A stretch of DNA of 64,000 bases. It comes from Streptomyces sp. BHT-5-2. GTDB lineage: Bacteria > Actinomycetota > Actinomycetes > Streptomycetales > Streptomycetaceae. Position 1 is the stretch's first letter. Each line of letters begins with the position of its first letter. The translations under genes and the position numbers were made by a program. The notes under the pieces were generated by a model. The model did no database searches, was not told the origin of the DNA, and saw nothing but the letters and a program-made list of their open reading frames with translations. The DNA lies in contig NZ_CP081496.1 of NCBI RefSeq assembly GCF_019774615.1, forward strand, positions 3,410,001 through 3,474,000, read 5' to 3'. This document shows, piece by piece, positions 32,817 through 41,134 of the stretch.

Positions 32817-32996
32817 TTAGGCAGTCTTGACCTGCCCGCAGGTCATCAGGATTTCATCCGCATAGCTAAGATGCACCGCCATCGCCACACAGATGAGCTG
32901 TTGTAGTTGTGATTCCGCCGCTGTCACCTCGGCGGCCACCGAGTACCAGACCGGCCTTTCGTCGTTTGCCGGCGCGACCGACCGCCACCTAGCCAT
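32817..32996 (-). CDS. Small hypothetical protein, 59 residues, uncertain
   Basis: From ATG 32996: MARWRSVAPANDERPVWYSV, then a plausible amphipathic helix AAEVTAAESQLQQLICVAMA and DEILMTCGQVKTA to a TAA stop. No clear Shine-Dalgarno. The stretch 32652-33283 shows no other gene; its left part should carry the promoter of the leftward secreted protein. Confidence 0.33.
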   Translation of the reverse strand: MARWRSVAPANDERPVWYSVAAEVTAAESQLQQLICVAMAVHLSYADEILMTCGQVKTA

Positions 32997-33283
32997 CACG
33001 GTATTCGGCCAACTTGCACATTCTGAAACCGAGCACCTTCGACAGCCATGGCGTCTTGAATGTTTGCGCGTCAGCGTGAACAGCCCTATGAACGATGGGG
33101 GCAGAGAGGCATCGGCGCGGCAGAAGAGAATCCAGCGAATCGAGCCAGATGAGTGTCCGGCGGTGAGCTGGAAGGGAGGAGCGCCGATCCCGACGGCCGA
33201 CCCGGCAGCATCCGCATGATCCCCGACCGCATCCAGCGCGGGCACACGGAACACAACCAATCGGAAAACAAGGAGTAAACGAC

Positions 33284-33589
33284 ATGCCCTTACCAGGTTT
33301 ACATCGTCGCCACGGAGGACGGGACCGAAGACCGAACAGGCGGCACCGTGCCCTGGCCGGGGCGACGCCGGACGCCGCTGTCGCATTCGGCGGTCCAGCG
33401 ACGGCCACCGGGCCCGCGCACCCTGCCGACCGCGGGAATGCCGTCGCGAAGACGGGCCGCGGTGGTAGGCCCGAACAGGCCGAAGAGCGAACGTGGAAGA
33501 TTCTAGTGCTGGCTGACGCAGACGGGCCCTACCCCGGTTCGATCCCGAGTGGATTCACATGCCACCGGAAAAAGGGGGATCAACTTTGA
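33284..33589 (+). CDS. Small ORF with strong ribosome site ahead of the secreted nuclease
   Basis: AAGGAG lies 8 nt before ATG 33284, one of the better ribosome sites in the window, and the frame of 101 codons ends just inside the next gene's start (TTG 33586, overlapping by 4 nt). Composition is mixed: the first 30 codons look less natural than the +1 frame (YQVYIVATEDGTEDRTGG), while WKILVLADADGPYPG later is plausible. It may be a frameshifted small gene or a leader coupling translation to the nuclease. Confidence 0.35.
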   Translation: MPLPGLHRRHGGRDRRPNRRHRALAGATPDAAVAFGGPATATGPAHPADRGNAVAKTGRGGRPEQAEERTWKILVLADADGPYPGSIPSGFTCHRKKGDQL

Positions 33590-34827
33590 AACGCGTCAGA
33601 CGACTGCTGGCGGCGATAGCCTCACTCGCCCTCACCGCCGCCCTGCTGGCCCTGGGAACCTCCCAGGCCGCCGCTGCCCCGGCCACGGGCCGGACCGCCC
33701 CTCACGGCCACGGCACCTGCACGCCCGTCCCCCTCGGCAGTGGGGCCCCTAAGGGCGCGGCGTGGCCCTGCTCCGAGGTCACTTCCGTACCGCCCGCCTC
33801 CGCGCGTGCGCTTGGCCCCGCCCCCCGCGACAACGGCAGCGACAGCGACGATCCGGACAGCCCGGACAGCCTGTGCGACAAACAACCCAACTCCACCCGC
33901 CTCGCGTACTGCATTACAAGGCCGTTGAGGTGGACGTACTATGGCCCCGATAACTCGGTGATCGGCACGGCCGAGGGCTACCTCGCGATCTACTCCAGGC
34001 TCAAGAGCGTAACGAACGCCAATTGGCGGGAGCACGTTATTGTCACCCTGGACAAGAAATCAGAGAAAATTCCCGCCGTGCAGATGAACCTGCAGAGCAC
34101 CTGCATCGGCCAATGCACCGCGTCAGCGCCCCTCATTGGGACGCTGACGAACCCGGGTGACCACCTGGGCGGGTCCATCGACTACAGCTCTTCAGTCGGC
34201 CAGGACTCTGAGGCGCTGTCCCGCATCCACTACCACGTGGAGCTGAACATTCTGGCCCCCGGGGTACCCCTGCCAACTGAGAACAACGACTGGGACGGCA
34301 TCCAGATACGCTGTGACGCCAAGGTCAGTAGCTCACCGGGCTGCATCATCCCGGAGCACCTGGCCAATGTGACGGTCCGCGAGTCGCTCTACCATGCCGC
34401 TGCCGTCACCTATGAGTGGGCGCAGAAGAACCTGCAGAAATTCGGCAGCAATAACTTCGGTACCGCGGAGCATCCCCTGCATCGTGGCTCCGGCGGGAAA
34501 AAGGAAGCGGACAGAAAGCGCGGGATTACCTGTAGAAGCTTCCCGGATCACCCCTCAGTGCCGGACGACTCGTGTGATGAGTTCCCTTTCGCCATGTCCA
34601 ACGAGGGCGGCAACCCCCCGTCCGCGTGCGTGGACATCCTTCCCCAGAAAGTAGGCGGTGTATGGAGCGTCACGGTCCTGCATGGCGACGAGGCCACCGC
34701 GCGTTGTGTGCGCTCCCACGTCACCCGCGTTGACAACGAGGGCGTGGGCCAGAGGGAGCTCAGCGCGGCCGTGAACTCCGACCGTATCCTCGAGGGCGAG
34801 GCGTTCCAGGTGATCATCAAGCCCTAA
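33586..34827 (+). CDS. Secreted NucA/NucB-type deoxyribonuclease-like protein
   Basis: 413 residues from TTG 33586, which follows GGGGGA by 6 nt; the upstream ATG 33559 would overlap that ribosome site. The Sec signal peptide is LKRVRRLLAAIASLALTAAL with cleavage near SQAAAA. A Ser/Asp/Pro-rich segment and a beta-rich middle (EHVIVTLDKKSEKIPAVQMN) precede a C-terminal domain at about 295-375: HPLHRGSGGKKEADRKRG, then DDSCDEFPFAMSNEGGNPPS, which matches the Asp/Glu active-site motif (DECDEYPFA-type) of NucA/NucB non-specific DNases. Such domains also serve as toxin warheads. No immunity partner is evident beside it. Confidence 0.75.
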   Translation: MKRVRRLLAAIASLALTAALLALGTSQAAAAPATGRTAPHGHGTCTPVPLGSGAPKGAAWPCSEVTSVPPASARALGPAPRDNGSDSDDPDSPDSLCDKQPNSTRLAYCITRPLRWTYYGPDNSVIGTAEGYLAIYSRLKSVTNANWREHVIVTLDKKSEKIPAVQMNLQSTCIGQCTASAPLIGTLTNPGDHLGGSIDYSSSVGQDSEALSRIHYHVELNILAPGVPLPTENNDWDGIQIRCDAKVSSSPGCIIPEHLANVTVRESLYHAAAVTYEWAQKNLQKFGSNNFGTAEHPLHRGSGGKKEADRKRGITCRSFPDHPSVPDDSCDEFPFAMSNEGGNPPSACVDILPQKVGGVWSVTVLHGDEATARCVRSHVTRVDNEGVGQRELSAAVNSDRILEGEAFQVIIKP

Positions 34828-35198
34828 CCTCGCGCTTTCACTTGGGGTGAGGGCGGTCACCGTGCCGTGAACGCGAAAGTGCCTCCCGGCCAGGGACGAT
34901 GAGACGTGTCCAGGGTCTCTGCTGTCGCGGTGGGAAGGCACTTTCTGCGTGAAGGCATCGGTTCGCGTCCCAAGGTCCATTCACGGTGTCCTTGCGAAAT
35001 CGCTTCCGGGGCTGCAGCGCGAGCATCGGCCCCAGGTGGTCGATGATCCGGTCCGCCGCCGGCTTCGAGGTCGGAGGTCCGGTTGGGCGGCACGTGTTGA
35101 GGACGGGCACGGTCGGCGAGGGACACATCCACCTTCTTCCACGATGCGCGCAGCCTCAAAAGGGACAAGATCGTGAGACGGATACGGGTGGCCCGCCG
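34828..35198. other. Non-coding stretch with a long-loop inverted repeat
   Basis: About 370 bases. GAAAGTGCCTCCC near 34875 and GGGAAGGCACTTTC near 34940 are nearly inverse copies about 50 bases apart, which could be a terminator for the nuclease gene or an IS end. Several frames look like scraps of mobile-element protein but none could be identified. Confidence 0.4.
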
Positions 35199-35781
35199 AT
35201 GAGACATCTCGAGAACCTGCAGGTCGCTGGAGCGGTAGGGGACTTTCCCATTGCGGACCTACACCAAGAGTTGCCCCTGTCCAGCCCGGGGCTGAAAGAG
35301 GTGCAGGTGCAGGACCTCCACTGCACACTGCTGCACGCCGTCGACCTCGGCCTCGACAACATCGAGCAGGCCACGGTGGACGCCGTCATCGAGGACGTGA
35401 CGCGCTACGCGCAGATGCTGGCCCCCTTCACGCTCACGTTCGACCGGCCGGCGGTCGGCAACGCGGCCTTCGAGATCAGCGGATGGCCGGGCGACACCTT
35501 CACGCAGATCGTGGAGACTCTCACGCAGGTGATGGAGCCGAGGTGCGGGCCCTTCACAGCCGCGCCGAGCCGCTGTCCCCGCATCTCCCTCGCCTACACC
35601 TCCACCGGCGCCCGACGTCAACGCCGCCGACCTCAAGGCCGCGCTGGCGGACATCGAGGGACCGCTTTCCGGGACCATACGAGCGGATCGACTGCATCTC
35701 GTCGAGCAGCGGCACGACGGCGCGCAGATCGCCTGGAATCGCATCGCTGAGATCGCCCTCACCGGGGAGGTGCCGGCATGA
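35199..35781 (+). pseudogene. 2'-5' RNA ligase (LigT)-like protein, frameshifted
   Basis: ATG 35199 opens a frame reading AVGDFPIADLHQELPLSSPG, then LKEVQVQDLHCTLLHAVDLG and FTLTFDRPAVGNAAFEISGW. At about 35612 coherent sequence moves by one base to DVNAADLKAALADIEGPLSG and RADRLHLVEQRHDGAQIAWN, ending at TGA 35781 overlapping the next ATG. HCT is the first HxT motif of the 2H phosphoesterase/2'-5' RNA ligase superfamily; the second, expected near RISLAYTS, has Arg in place of His. Frameshift plus lost His suggest it is inactive. It leads the set that ends with the P450 and short peptide. Confidence 0.6.
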
Positions 35782-36201
35782 GTTCCTGGCCCGGCCGCCG
35801 TCCGATCCATGCCGACCAGGTCCACGTCATCACCGGTACCGGCACGATGGATCACCGGTACCGGCACGATGGCTTTCGTCGGGGACATCACGTCCGTAGG
35901 TGTCTGGCAGGACGGCCGCAGCTTCATCGAACTGACCCTGCCCGACGCCGACCCCCGACAGCGGCGGTCACTGTCAGCCGCGTTCGTGGCCGGGAGTGCC
36001 AGGGTGTGGGTCCACGTGGTGATCACGTCTGCGCGGTCTCCGGCGCTGAGGGGCCGGGTCAGCAGGGCAGACGGATTCAAGGAGGGCGACGACCTCGGTG
36101 GTTGGCTTGTGTTCACCTTTACGGGTGGAGTGCCGCCCCTGCAGCGTTGTGCAAGGTCGCCGATGGACAAGTCCGCGACATCAGCAGCGATTCTGGCATG
36201 A
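35778..36201 (+). pseudogene. Hypothetical gene frameshifted by a 22-bp tandem duplication
   Basis: ATG 35778 overlaps the preceding stop (ATGA) and reads SSWPGRRPIHADQVHVITGT. A 22-base duplication then shifts the frame; removing one copy restores VITGTGTMAFVGDITSVGVW, QDGRSFIELTLPDADPRQRR, RVWVHVVITSARSPALRGRV and a stop at 36201. The restored protein is about 133 residues, beta-rich, with no recognised family. As written the 5' reading frame fuses to shadow sequence. Confidence 0.6.
35829..35872 (+). repeat. Perfect 22-bp tandem duplication
   Basis: The unit ATCACCGGTACCGGCACGAT+GG occurs at 35829-35850 and again at 35851-35872 with no mismatch. Because 22 is not a multiple of three, it breaks the reading frame of the gene at 35778. 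Confidence 0.95.
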
Positions 36202-36238
36202 CTCGGATGAAGCCCCTTCGGCTCTTGGGAGGCGTGCG

Positions 36239-37405
36239 GTGAGCGTGAGGGAGATGCGCCGCTTCCGGCGTGATCCGCTGGGGTACATCGAGGACCGCGC
36301 TCGCCGGAGCCACGCGGAGGTGTTCCGGCTCCCGTGGGGCGCCTGGTGTGTGAGGGATTCCGAACTGGCGCTCACCGTGCTGCACGACCCGGTCTTCCAC
36401 ACCGGCATGTCCACGTTCTTCGGGGACATGCTGCCTTCGCGGCCCGCCCAGATCGCCCTCGGCCGCACCGTCCGAAACGTGATGCGGGCGCACCTACCCG
36501 CCTACCGTCAGTGCCTGGCCGAAGCCGCGGACAGGTTGGGGCCGGTCAGCCAGTGGCCCCAAGCGGGGCCTTCGCTGGTGTACCGGTGCACGGCGGACGC
36601 GTTGCTGCACCCCGGCGCCCCGCCGGAGCTGCGGCGGCTGATGGTGAAGGCCGTGGCGGGCGGACTGACCGCCCGCCAGCCGCACATGTGGCAGCGGGCA
36701 CGGGTGGAAATGCTGCGCCCCGGGCTGCTGTCCGCGCTCACCGAGCAGGTGAGGCACCGCCGGGCGGAGGGCTCCGGAGCGGGCGAGCCGCGGGACGTGC
36801 TGGACGCGGTGATCGGAGCCTGCCCCGAGGGGACCACCGACCAGAGGGTGACGGACCTGTACGTGCTGCTGTTCCAGTCGATCGTGGGCAACATCGGCTA
36901 CGCGGTGGCGTGGGCACTCCTGCTGGCTTACCTGCACCACCCGCCCGGCCCGCCCTGGCCATGGGCCACGGAGTCGCTGGTGCGCGAGGCCGGACGGCAC
37001 CGTCCGTTCGTCTGGATGGTCGGCCGGCCCGTCCCCTACGCTCTCGAGTTCGGCGGCCTGTCGTTCGCGCCGGGCACGGCCCTGTCGGTCAGCCCCTACT
37101 TGCTGCACCACGACGCGGGCCGCTGGGACCGGCCCGAGCTGTTCCGGCCCGAACGCTGGGACGAGCCGGGCGGGCAAGGCCCCTACCTGCCCTTCAGCAC
37201 CGGTCCGTTCACCTGTGCCGGGGCGGCCGTCGCGCACAGCCTGATCACCGAGGCGGTCACCGCCCTGGCACAGAACGCCCACCTGACCGTCAGCGGCGGC
37301 GATGATCGGCCCCTGGTGGCCGGCTCCGTCCTCCCCCGTCCCTTCGTCCTTCGGCGTACCCCCAAGACCCCCGTCAAGCCTGCGCTGACGAAGGGAGGTG
37401 AATGA
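36239..37405 (+). CDS. Cytochrome P450, candidate RiPP-crosslinking enzyme
   Basis: 388 residues from GTG 36239, 7-8 nt after GGGAGG. The heme loop is PYLPFSTGPFTCAGAAVAHS (FxxGxxxCxG, Cys ligand near 325); the K-helix ExxR is EAGR in SLVREAGRHRP; PERWDEPG marks the meander. The I-helix region (LLFQSIVGNIGYAVAWALL) lacks the usual acid-alcohol pair of monooxygenases, hinting at radical coupling rather than hydroxylation. The protein is slightly short for a bacterial P450. One base after its stop begins a 23-codon ORF whose Shine-Dalgarno lies inside the P450's last codons. Single P450s beside tiny precursor genes define P450-crosslinked RiPPs (biarylitides, atropopeptides, cittilins); I infer that role here. 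Confidence 0.88.
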   Translation: MSVREMRRFRRDPLGYIEDRARRSHAEVFRLPWGAWCVRDSELALTVLHDPVFHTGMSTFFGDMLPSRPAQIALGRTVRNVMRAHLPAYRQCLAEAADRLGPVSQWPQAGPSLVYRCTADALLHPGAPPELRRLMVKAVAGGLTARQPHMWQRARVEMLRPGLLSALTEQVRHRRAEGSGAGEPRDVLDAVIGACPEGTTDQRVTDLYVLLFQSIVGNIGYAVAWALLLAYLHHPPGPPWPWATESLVREAGRHRPFVWMVGRPVPYALEFGGLSFAPGTALSVSPYLLHHDAGRWDRPELFRPERWDEPGGQGPYLPFSTGPFTCAGAAVAHSLITEAVTALAQNAHLTVSGGDDRPLVAGSVLPRPFVLRRTPKTPVKPALTKGGE

Positions 37406-37406
37406 C

Positions 37407-37478
37407 ATGATCGCTGCCATCCGACGCATCCTCAGGAACAAGCCCGCCAGTCTCTGGGACCCGCCCGTCTGGCTCTAG
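37407..37478 (+). CDS. 23-residue candidate RiPP precursor peptide
   Basis: ATG 37407 follows AAGGGAGGTG with GGAGG 8 nt upstream, an almost ideal ribosome site, and ends at TAG 37478. The peptide begins MIAAIRRILRNKP, a basic amphipathic leader-like stretch (four of residues 6-12 are basic), and ends WDPPVWL, a compact C-terminal core with two Trp separated by Asp-Pro-Pro-Val. It starts 1 nt after the P450 stop, so the two are translationally coupled. Aromatic side chains at a fixed spacing around a Pro turn are typical substrates for P450 biaryl or C-N crosslinking. No peptidase or exporter lies alongside. Not identified with any known precursor; the RiPP assignment is inference. Confidence 0.7.
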   Translation: MIAAIRRILRNKPASLWDPPVWL

Positions 37479-37483
37479 TAGGC

Positions 37484-37669
37484 ACCATCATCCAGGTGGT
37501 CCGCACTCCGTGGCCAACGGCGTGCGAACCACCTCCCCTCGGCGGGACCTGGCCGAACCCCTACAACGCGACGACGAACGTCATCGGCCGCGACCAGGTA
37601 ACCATCGATCACATCGTTGCGCTGTGCGACGCGTACGAGTCCGGCGCGAAGGAACCCAAGGTCAAGTAG
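37484..37669 (+). pseudogene. HNH-nuclease-like fragment
   Basis: A rightward frame reads VRTPWPTACEPPPLGGTWPN, NATTNVIGRDQVTIDHIVAL and CDAYESGAKEPKVK before TAG at 37669. DQVTIDHIVAL resembles the His-containing strand of secreted HNH/DUF1524 nucleases (VDHIVPL-type). No start codon or downstream metal-binding half remains. The rest of 37670-37857 holds nothing clear. Confidence 0.4.
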
Positions 37670-37857
37670 CAGGTCCACGACGAGACCGAGCTCCACGCCG
37701 CACTCAACACCTGCCCCGGCCGAGTACGCGTGCGGCCGCTCCAGGGTCTACGCCTTGTGCGACAACCACGGCCCAGCTCCATGCGAAGGCCAAACACGTC
37801 CGGCCCACGGGCGCAGGGAGCGATCGGCAGCGTCCGGCCCACGAGTGCAGGAGGGGA

Positions 37858-38637
37858 TTATGGGGCGCTCCGCCGATGAGCGGGCGGCTCGGTGGAGTTG
37901 TCGATGTCCATCAGCTCGGCTCCGGTCTGTTCCCGCGATGCGGTTGAGGAGGGTGGATCCTGGTTTCGTTGTGTGGGCCCGAAGGCGGGTGGTTTCTGGT
38001 TGTCTCCGGCCGGGCCTACATCGCCGTTCTTCCACGCGGGGTCGTAGGCGCAGGGCACGGTGGCGTCGCCGGTGAAGTACTGCCGGTCCGGGAACCAGGT
38101 GAAGGACATCCGCTCGGTCCCGTCGTCGCGCTGGACGAACAGGTCCCAGTCGCCTTTCTCTCCGTCACGGTAGGACGTGATTTTCCAGCCGGTGTCTTTG
38201 AGGTGCTGGTGCAGTCGACGGAGGCCGGGGACGGCCTGGCTGGCGGGGACGTGGTCCAGCGCCCAGTTGTGGCTCACCCGGTAGGCACCGTCGATGGTTT
38301 TGTCCTCCAGCCCCAGCAGGCCGCCGTCGTAGCAGAAGCTGGAGCTGAAGGTGTTCTGTGTGCTGACGCCGAGGTGGTCGACACCTGGGCTTATGGTGCG
38401 CTGGAACCCCATGGTGGTGTAGGCCTCTTGGGATCGTTCGAGGGCGCGGCCGGCCATGTCCTTGGGTGCGACGCGGGGAAGGTCCGTCGCGCCCCATGAG
38501 CCCGATGCGAGCTGGACCACCAGCACGAGCACGATGACGAGTGCGGCGCAGCCGCATCCGAGGGACCCGAGGAGGGAAGAGGGAGCCCCGGACTCGGTCC
38601 GGGTGGTGGTTTTGGTCGGTGCGGTCTCCTCGGGCAT
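37858..38637 (-). CDS. Hypothetical protein with one N-terminal membrane anchor
   Basis: 259 residues from ATG 38637. A short cytoplasmic Thr-rich head is followed by one transmembrane segment at about 23-46 (LGCGCAALVIVLVLVVQLAS). The extracytoplasmic part contains HLGVSTQNTFSSSFCYDGGL, LRRLHQHLKDTGWKITSYRD and DWDLFVQRDDGTERMSFTWF, with two Cys that could pair, and a Pro/Gln-rich disordered tail. It is the kind of anchored orphan protein common in Streptomyces; no family recognised. It converges with the P450/peptide set. Confidence 0.75.
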   Translation of the reverse strand: MPEETAPTKTTTRTESGAPSSLLGSLGCGCAALVIVLVLVVQLASGSWGATDLPRVAPKDMAGRALERSQEAYTTMGFQRTISPGVDHLGVSTQNTFSSSFCYDGGLLGLEDKTIDGAYRVSHNWALDHVPASQAVPGLRRLHQHLKDTGWKITSYRDGEKGDWDLFVQRDDGTERMSFTWFPDRQYFTGDATVPCAYDPAWKNGDVGPAGDNQKPPAFGPTQRNQDPPSSTASREQTGAELMDIDNSTEPPAHRRSAP

Positions 38638-39167
38638 ACGGGGACGGTATGTCGGCGGGAGCGGGATCGGATGAGTGTTGCTACCCGGCGGGGAGTGAGC
38701 ACGCGTACTCAGTCGGTATGCCCCTCTTGCAGCAGCCCTTGAGCAGGTTCGTTCTGCGAGAACGCTCCCGCCCCACCATGACGGTTGCTCCGCAGTGGAG
38801 GGCCATCGACCGCGTCACACCCGGCGACGACCGCGGGCCAGCCGGTGACTCTCCAGGAGCCGGACACCGATCACGCAGGCGTGATCATGACCGAGTACGA
38901 CCCGGCGGCGGACCGCTGCGTCCCGACGACCGCCGAACACGCCGTACGGGCAGGCTGGTTGGTGGCCGAGGCACTGGCTGCGACCGGAGGAGCGCACTAA
39001 GGTCTGGCCAACGGGTCTGGCGGCTGACCCAGCCGACACGCCCTAAGAACGAGCCGTCAACGCCCTCAAGGGCTTCCGGGTCGTAGCAACGACATACGAC
39101 GAGAGAGCGTACGTCTTCCAGAGCACAGTCACCCTCGCTGCGATCCGGCTGTGGGTCCGTTGATGAT
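38638..39167. other. Gene-poor stretch with one small coherent frame
   Basis: About 530 bases. At 38887-39000 a rightward frame reads MTEYDPAADRCVPTTAEHAV and RAGWLVAEALAATGGAH before TAA, which looks like a real 37-residue end of a small actinobacterial protein but has no good ribosome site. Nothing else is supported. Confidence 0.35.
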
Positions 39168-39518
39168 TTACCCGGGGGCCGAACCGAAGCGGACGCCCAG
39201 GGCTTGGGCGCCGGTGGGTGCGTCCCATGTGGCGCCGGTACCCACGAGTTCGCCCCATTGCCCGCTGCATGATCCGCTGGCGTAGAGGAAGGCGGTGTCG
39301 GTCGTGTCGTTGGAGAACCTGACCGCGCCCCCGGTGAGCGGGACGCACGTGTCGCTGGGCGGGTCCTGGCCCTGGAAGGTCTGCCCGGACGGTGTGACGT
39401 AGGTGTAGGTGCCGGACGCCGCCTGCGCGCTGCCCACCGTCGCCGTCAGCAGCGCGAGCGCCGACGCTCCCGCCAGAACGGCTTTCCTGAGTCCTCGCCG
39501 CCCCCATAGCGACCTCAT
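39168..39518 (-). CDS. Small secreted protein, 116 residues
   Basis: ATG 39518 follows an excellent AAAGGAGGAC. The Sec signal peptide is RKAVLAGASALALLTATVGS with cleavage after AQAAS. The mature domain of about 80 residues (TYTYVTPSGQTFQGQDPPSD, VPLTGGAVRFSNDTTDTAFL, two Cys) looks like a small beta-sandwich. Comparable orphan secreted proteins are common in Streptomyces; no function is known to me. Confidence 0.75.
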   Translation of the reverse strand: MRSLWGRRGLRKAVLAGASALALLTATVGSAQAASGTYTYVTPSGQTFQGQDPPSDTCVPLTGGAVRFSNDTTDTAFLYASGSCSGQWGELVGTGATWDAPTGAQALGVRFGSAPG

Positions 39519-39837
39519 AAGTCCTCCTTTATCGGCCCGAACCCGGTACCTCAGTGGAAGAAGCCAGCACAGCGCAGCACGTCAGCCCTGGACAGAGCCC
39601 AGACAACAGTTCCCCCAAAACAGCGAGGTGGAGCTCTTGTGTTTGAAATAGCAGCAGATGCATGGATCAGCGCTGACTCATCGGACACGCCCTAGTCCCG
39701 TCGGTGTCGTCGACGTGCTTCAGCCGCATGCGGGTCGCTACTCCCCCGGCCTGGTCGGGGTGTACTGCGGGTCCCACGGTGCCGGGGTGACGGGCGCGGG
39801 ACCGGAACAAGGCACTGCCCCTGCCTGGCCGGTGCCG

Positions 39838-40090
39838 AACGGGCGGCCAGTGCCCAGCATCCGGCGGTGCGGCGGCTGCAGTTCTTCCTCTCGGAGCCGG
39901 CCTGGGATTAGGAAACGGTCAACACTGGCCGCCTGAAACCGCTGAGGGCCGACTCGACCATCGCCCCGCAAGCGGGCGGCGTGCTGGTGGTCGACGACTC
40001 CGGGCACCGTAAGGACGGGGCAGTAACCACGCACGTGGGCAAGCAGTGCCTCGGCTCGGTCGGCAAGTCGGCCACACCTTGCCAGTGTTC
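39838..40090 (+). pseudogene. IS701-family transposase fragment
   Basis: The rightward frame reads RRLQFFLSEPAWD, an in-frame TAG at 39909-39911, then ETVNTGRLKPLRADSTIAPQ, GGVLVVDDSGHRKDGAVTTH and GKQCLGSVGK. The VDDSG(H)RKDG string with a following THVG..YLG-like motif is the first-Asp region of IS701 transposases. Both ends are missing. The rest of 39519-40240 shows nothing further. Confidence 0.75.
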
Positions 40091-40240
40091 CCCGGGCCGC
40101 ACCAGAGCCATGCCTGCCGGTGTCCGCGGCGGTGCTCGGGGCCAGGCTTCCCCAGTTACGGCCGCACCCAGCATCGCTCTGCCAGATCGCACCCACCGGA
40201 GCGGGTGCTCATGGGTTCCGCGGGCACCTGTTGGGCATCG

Positions 40241-41134
40241 TCATGCCGGGTCCAGCCGGTCGGCGGCCAGCACCCACAGTTCGCCGGTACCGCACGTGAT
40301 GCGCCGGCCGGTGCCCGGCGGTGGCTGTTCCAGCGTGGTGCGGCGCAGCCGCCAACGTGCACCGTCGATCATCGCGACCGGGCCTTGTACGCGGGGGTGG
40401 TGGCCGGCGATGTTCCAGGCGCGCACCTGTGTGTGGATGTGCGCGGCTCCTGCGGACCAGTCCACTGTGGCGTACTCCGCCGAGAAGAAACCGGCCCAGG
40501 TGCCCTCGCGCCGGGGCTGTGGTTCGCCTGCGTCCCCGTGTGCCAGCCGTTGCAGTACCTGCGGGAGCATCGCCGAAGCGGCTTCCAGTACCCGTGAGTT
40601 GACTCCTGTGAACGACCAGACCTGGTCGTCCAAGGGGATCATCGTGCAGGCCAGCACGGCCCCAGTGTCCAGCTCCGCGTCCATCCGGTGCCAGGTCACG
40701 CCGATCTGGCGTTCGCCGTTGCGCACTGCCCATCCCACCGGGTTCGGGCCCCGGTAGGAAGGCAGGTCGGAGGGGTGACAGTTGATCGTTCCCAGGCGTG
40801 GGGCGGACACTGCGGCAGCGGACAGCTTTCTCGGGTAGCCGTAACTCACCGCTGCGTCCAGAGCGTACGCGCGCAGGAGCGCAGCCACCGATTCCGGGCT
40901 GGAGGGGATGGCCAGGTCCACTCCTGGTGGCAGATCGTGCTCGGTGAGCACATGCCCCGGCCAGTCGAGGGGGCGCCGGTAGCTGATCACCACTGGGACT
41001 TGGTGCCCCAGGGTGCGCAGCGCCTCGACCAGGGGAGGGGCTGTCTGCGGCAGCGCTGCCACGACGGCGATGCGCAGGGCGGGGACGTCCTGACCGGCGG
41101 CGGTCGCCGCCGCTGAGGTGTCCGAGGCGGTCAT
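40241..41134 (-). CDS. N10-formyl-THF-dependent formyltransferase (Fmt-like) of the NRPS locus
   Basis: 297 residues from ATG 41134. It has the formyltransferase fold: Rossmann start [20 protein letters not shown], then the active-site strings [20 protein letters not shown] (Asn and His) and [14 protein letters not shown] (Asp), all three conserved catalytic residues in place, and a C-terminal domain with [20 protein letters not shown]. It resembles methionyl-tRNA formyltransferase but its ATG overlaps the stop of an MbtH gene (ATGA) in an NRPS operon, so it more likely formylates an amino group in the peptide or a building block, as in linear gramicidin or hydroxamate siderophores. No ornithine N-hydroxylase is visible here. 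Confidence 0.87.
   Translation of the reverse strand: MTASDTSAAATAAGQDVPALRIAVVAALPQTAPPLVEALRTLGHQVPVVISYRRPLDWPGHVLTEHDLPPGVDLAIPSSPESVAALLRAYALDAAVSYGYPRKLSAAAVSAPRLGTINCHPSDLPSYRGPNPVGWAVRNGERQIGVTWHRMDAELDTGAVLACTMIPLDDQVWSFTGVNSRVLEAASAMLPQVLQRLAHGDAGEPQPRREGTWAGFFSAEYATVDWSAGAAHIHTQVRAWNIAGHHPRVQGPVAMIDGARWRLRRTTLEQPPPGTGRRITCGTGELWVLAADRLDPA

Noticed and set aside
34986..35198. In-frame extension of the LigT-like gene upstream of 35199
   Set aside because: The 71 extra codons are mobile-element-like scraps without homology to 2H phosphoesterases; ATG 35199 fits the expected domain start.
37402..37410. ATG 37402 as start of the short peptide
   Set aside because: It gives only Met-Thr before a TGA; ATG 37407 has better spacing from GGAGG and opens the 23-codon frame.
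40241..41134. Reading the formyltransferase as the housekeeping methionyl-tRNA enzyme
   Set aside because: The gene overlaps MbtH in an NRPS operon and is not next to peptide deformylase or other translation genes, so a biosynthetic role is more likely.
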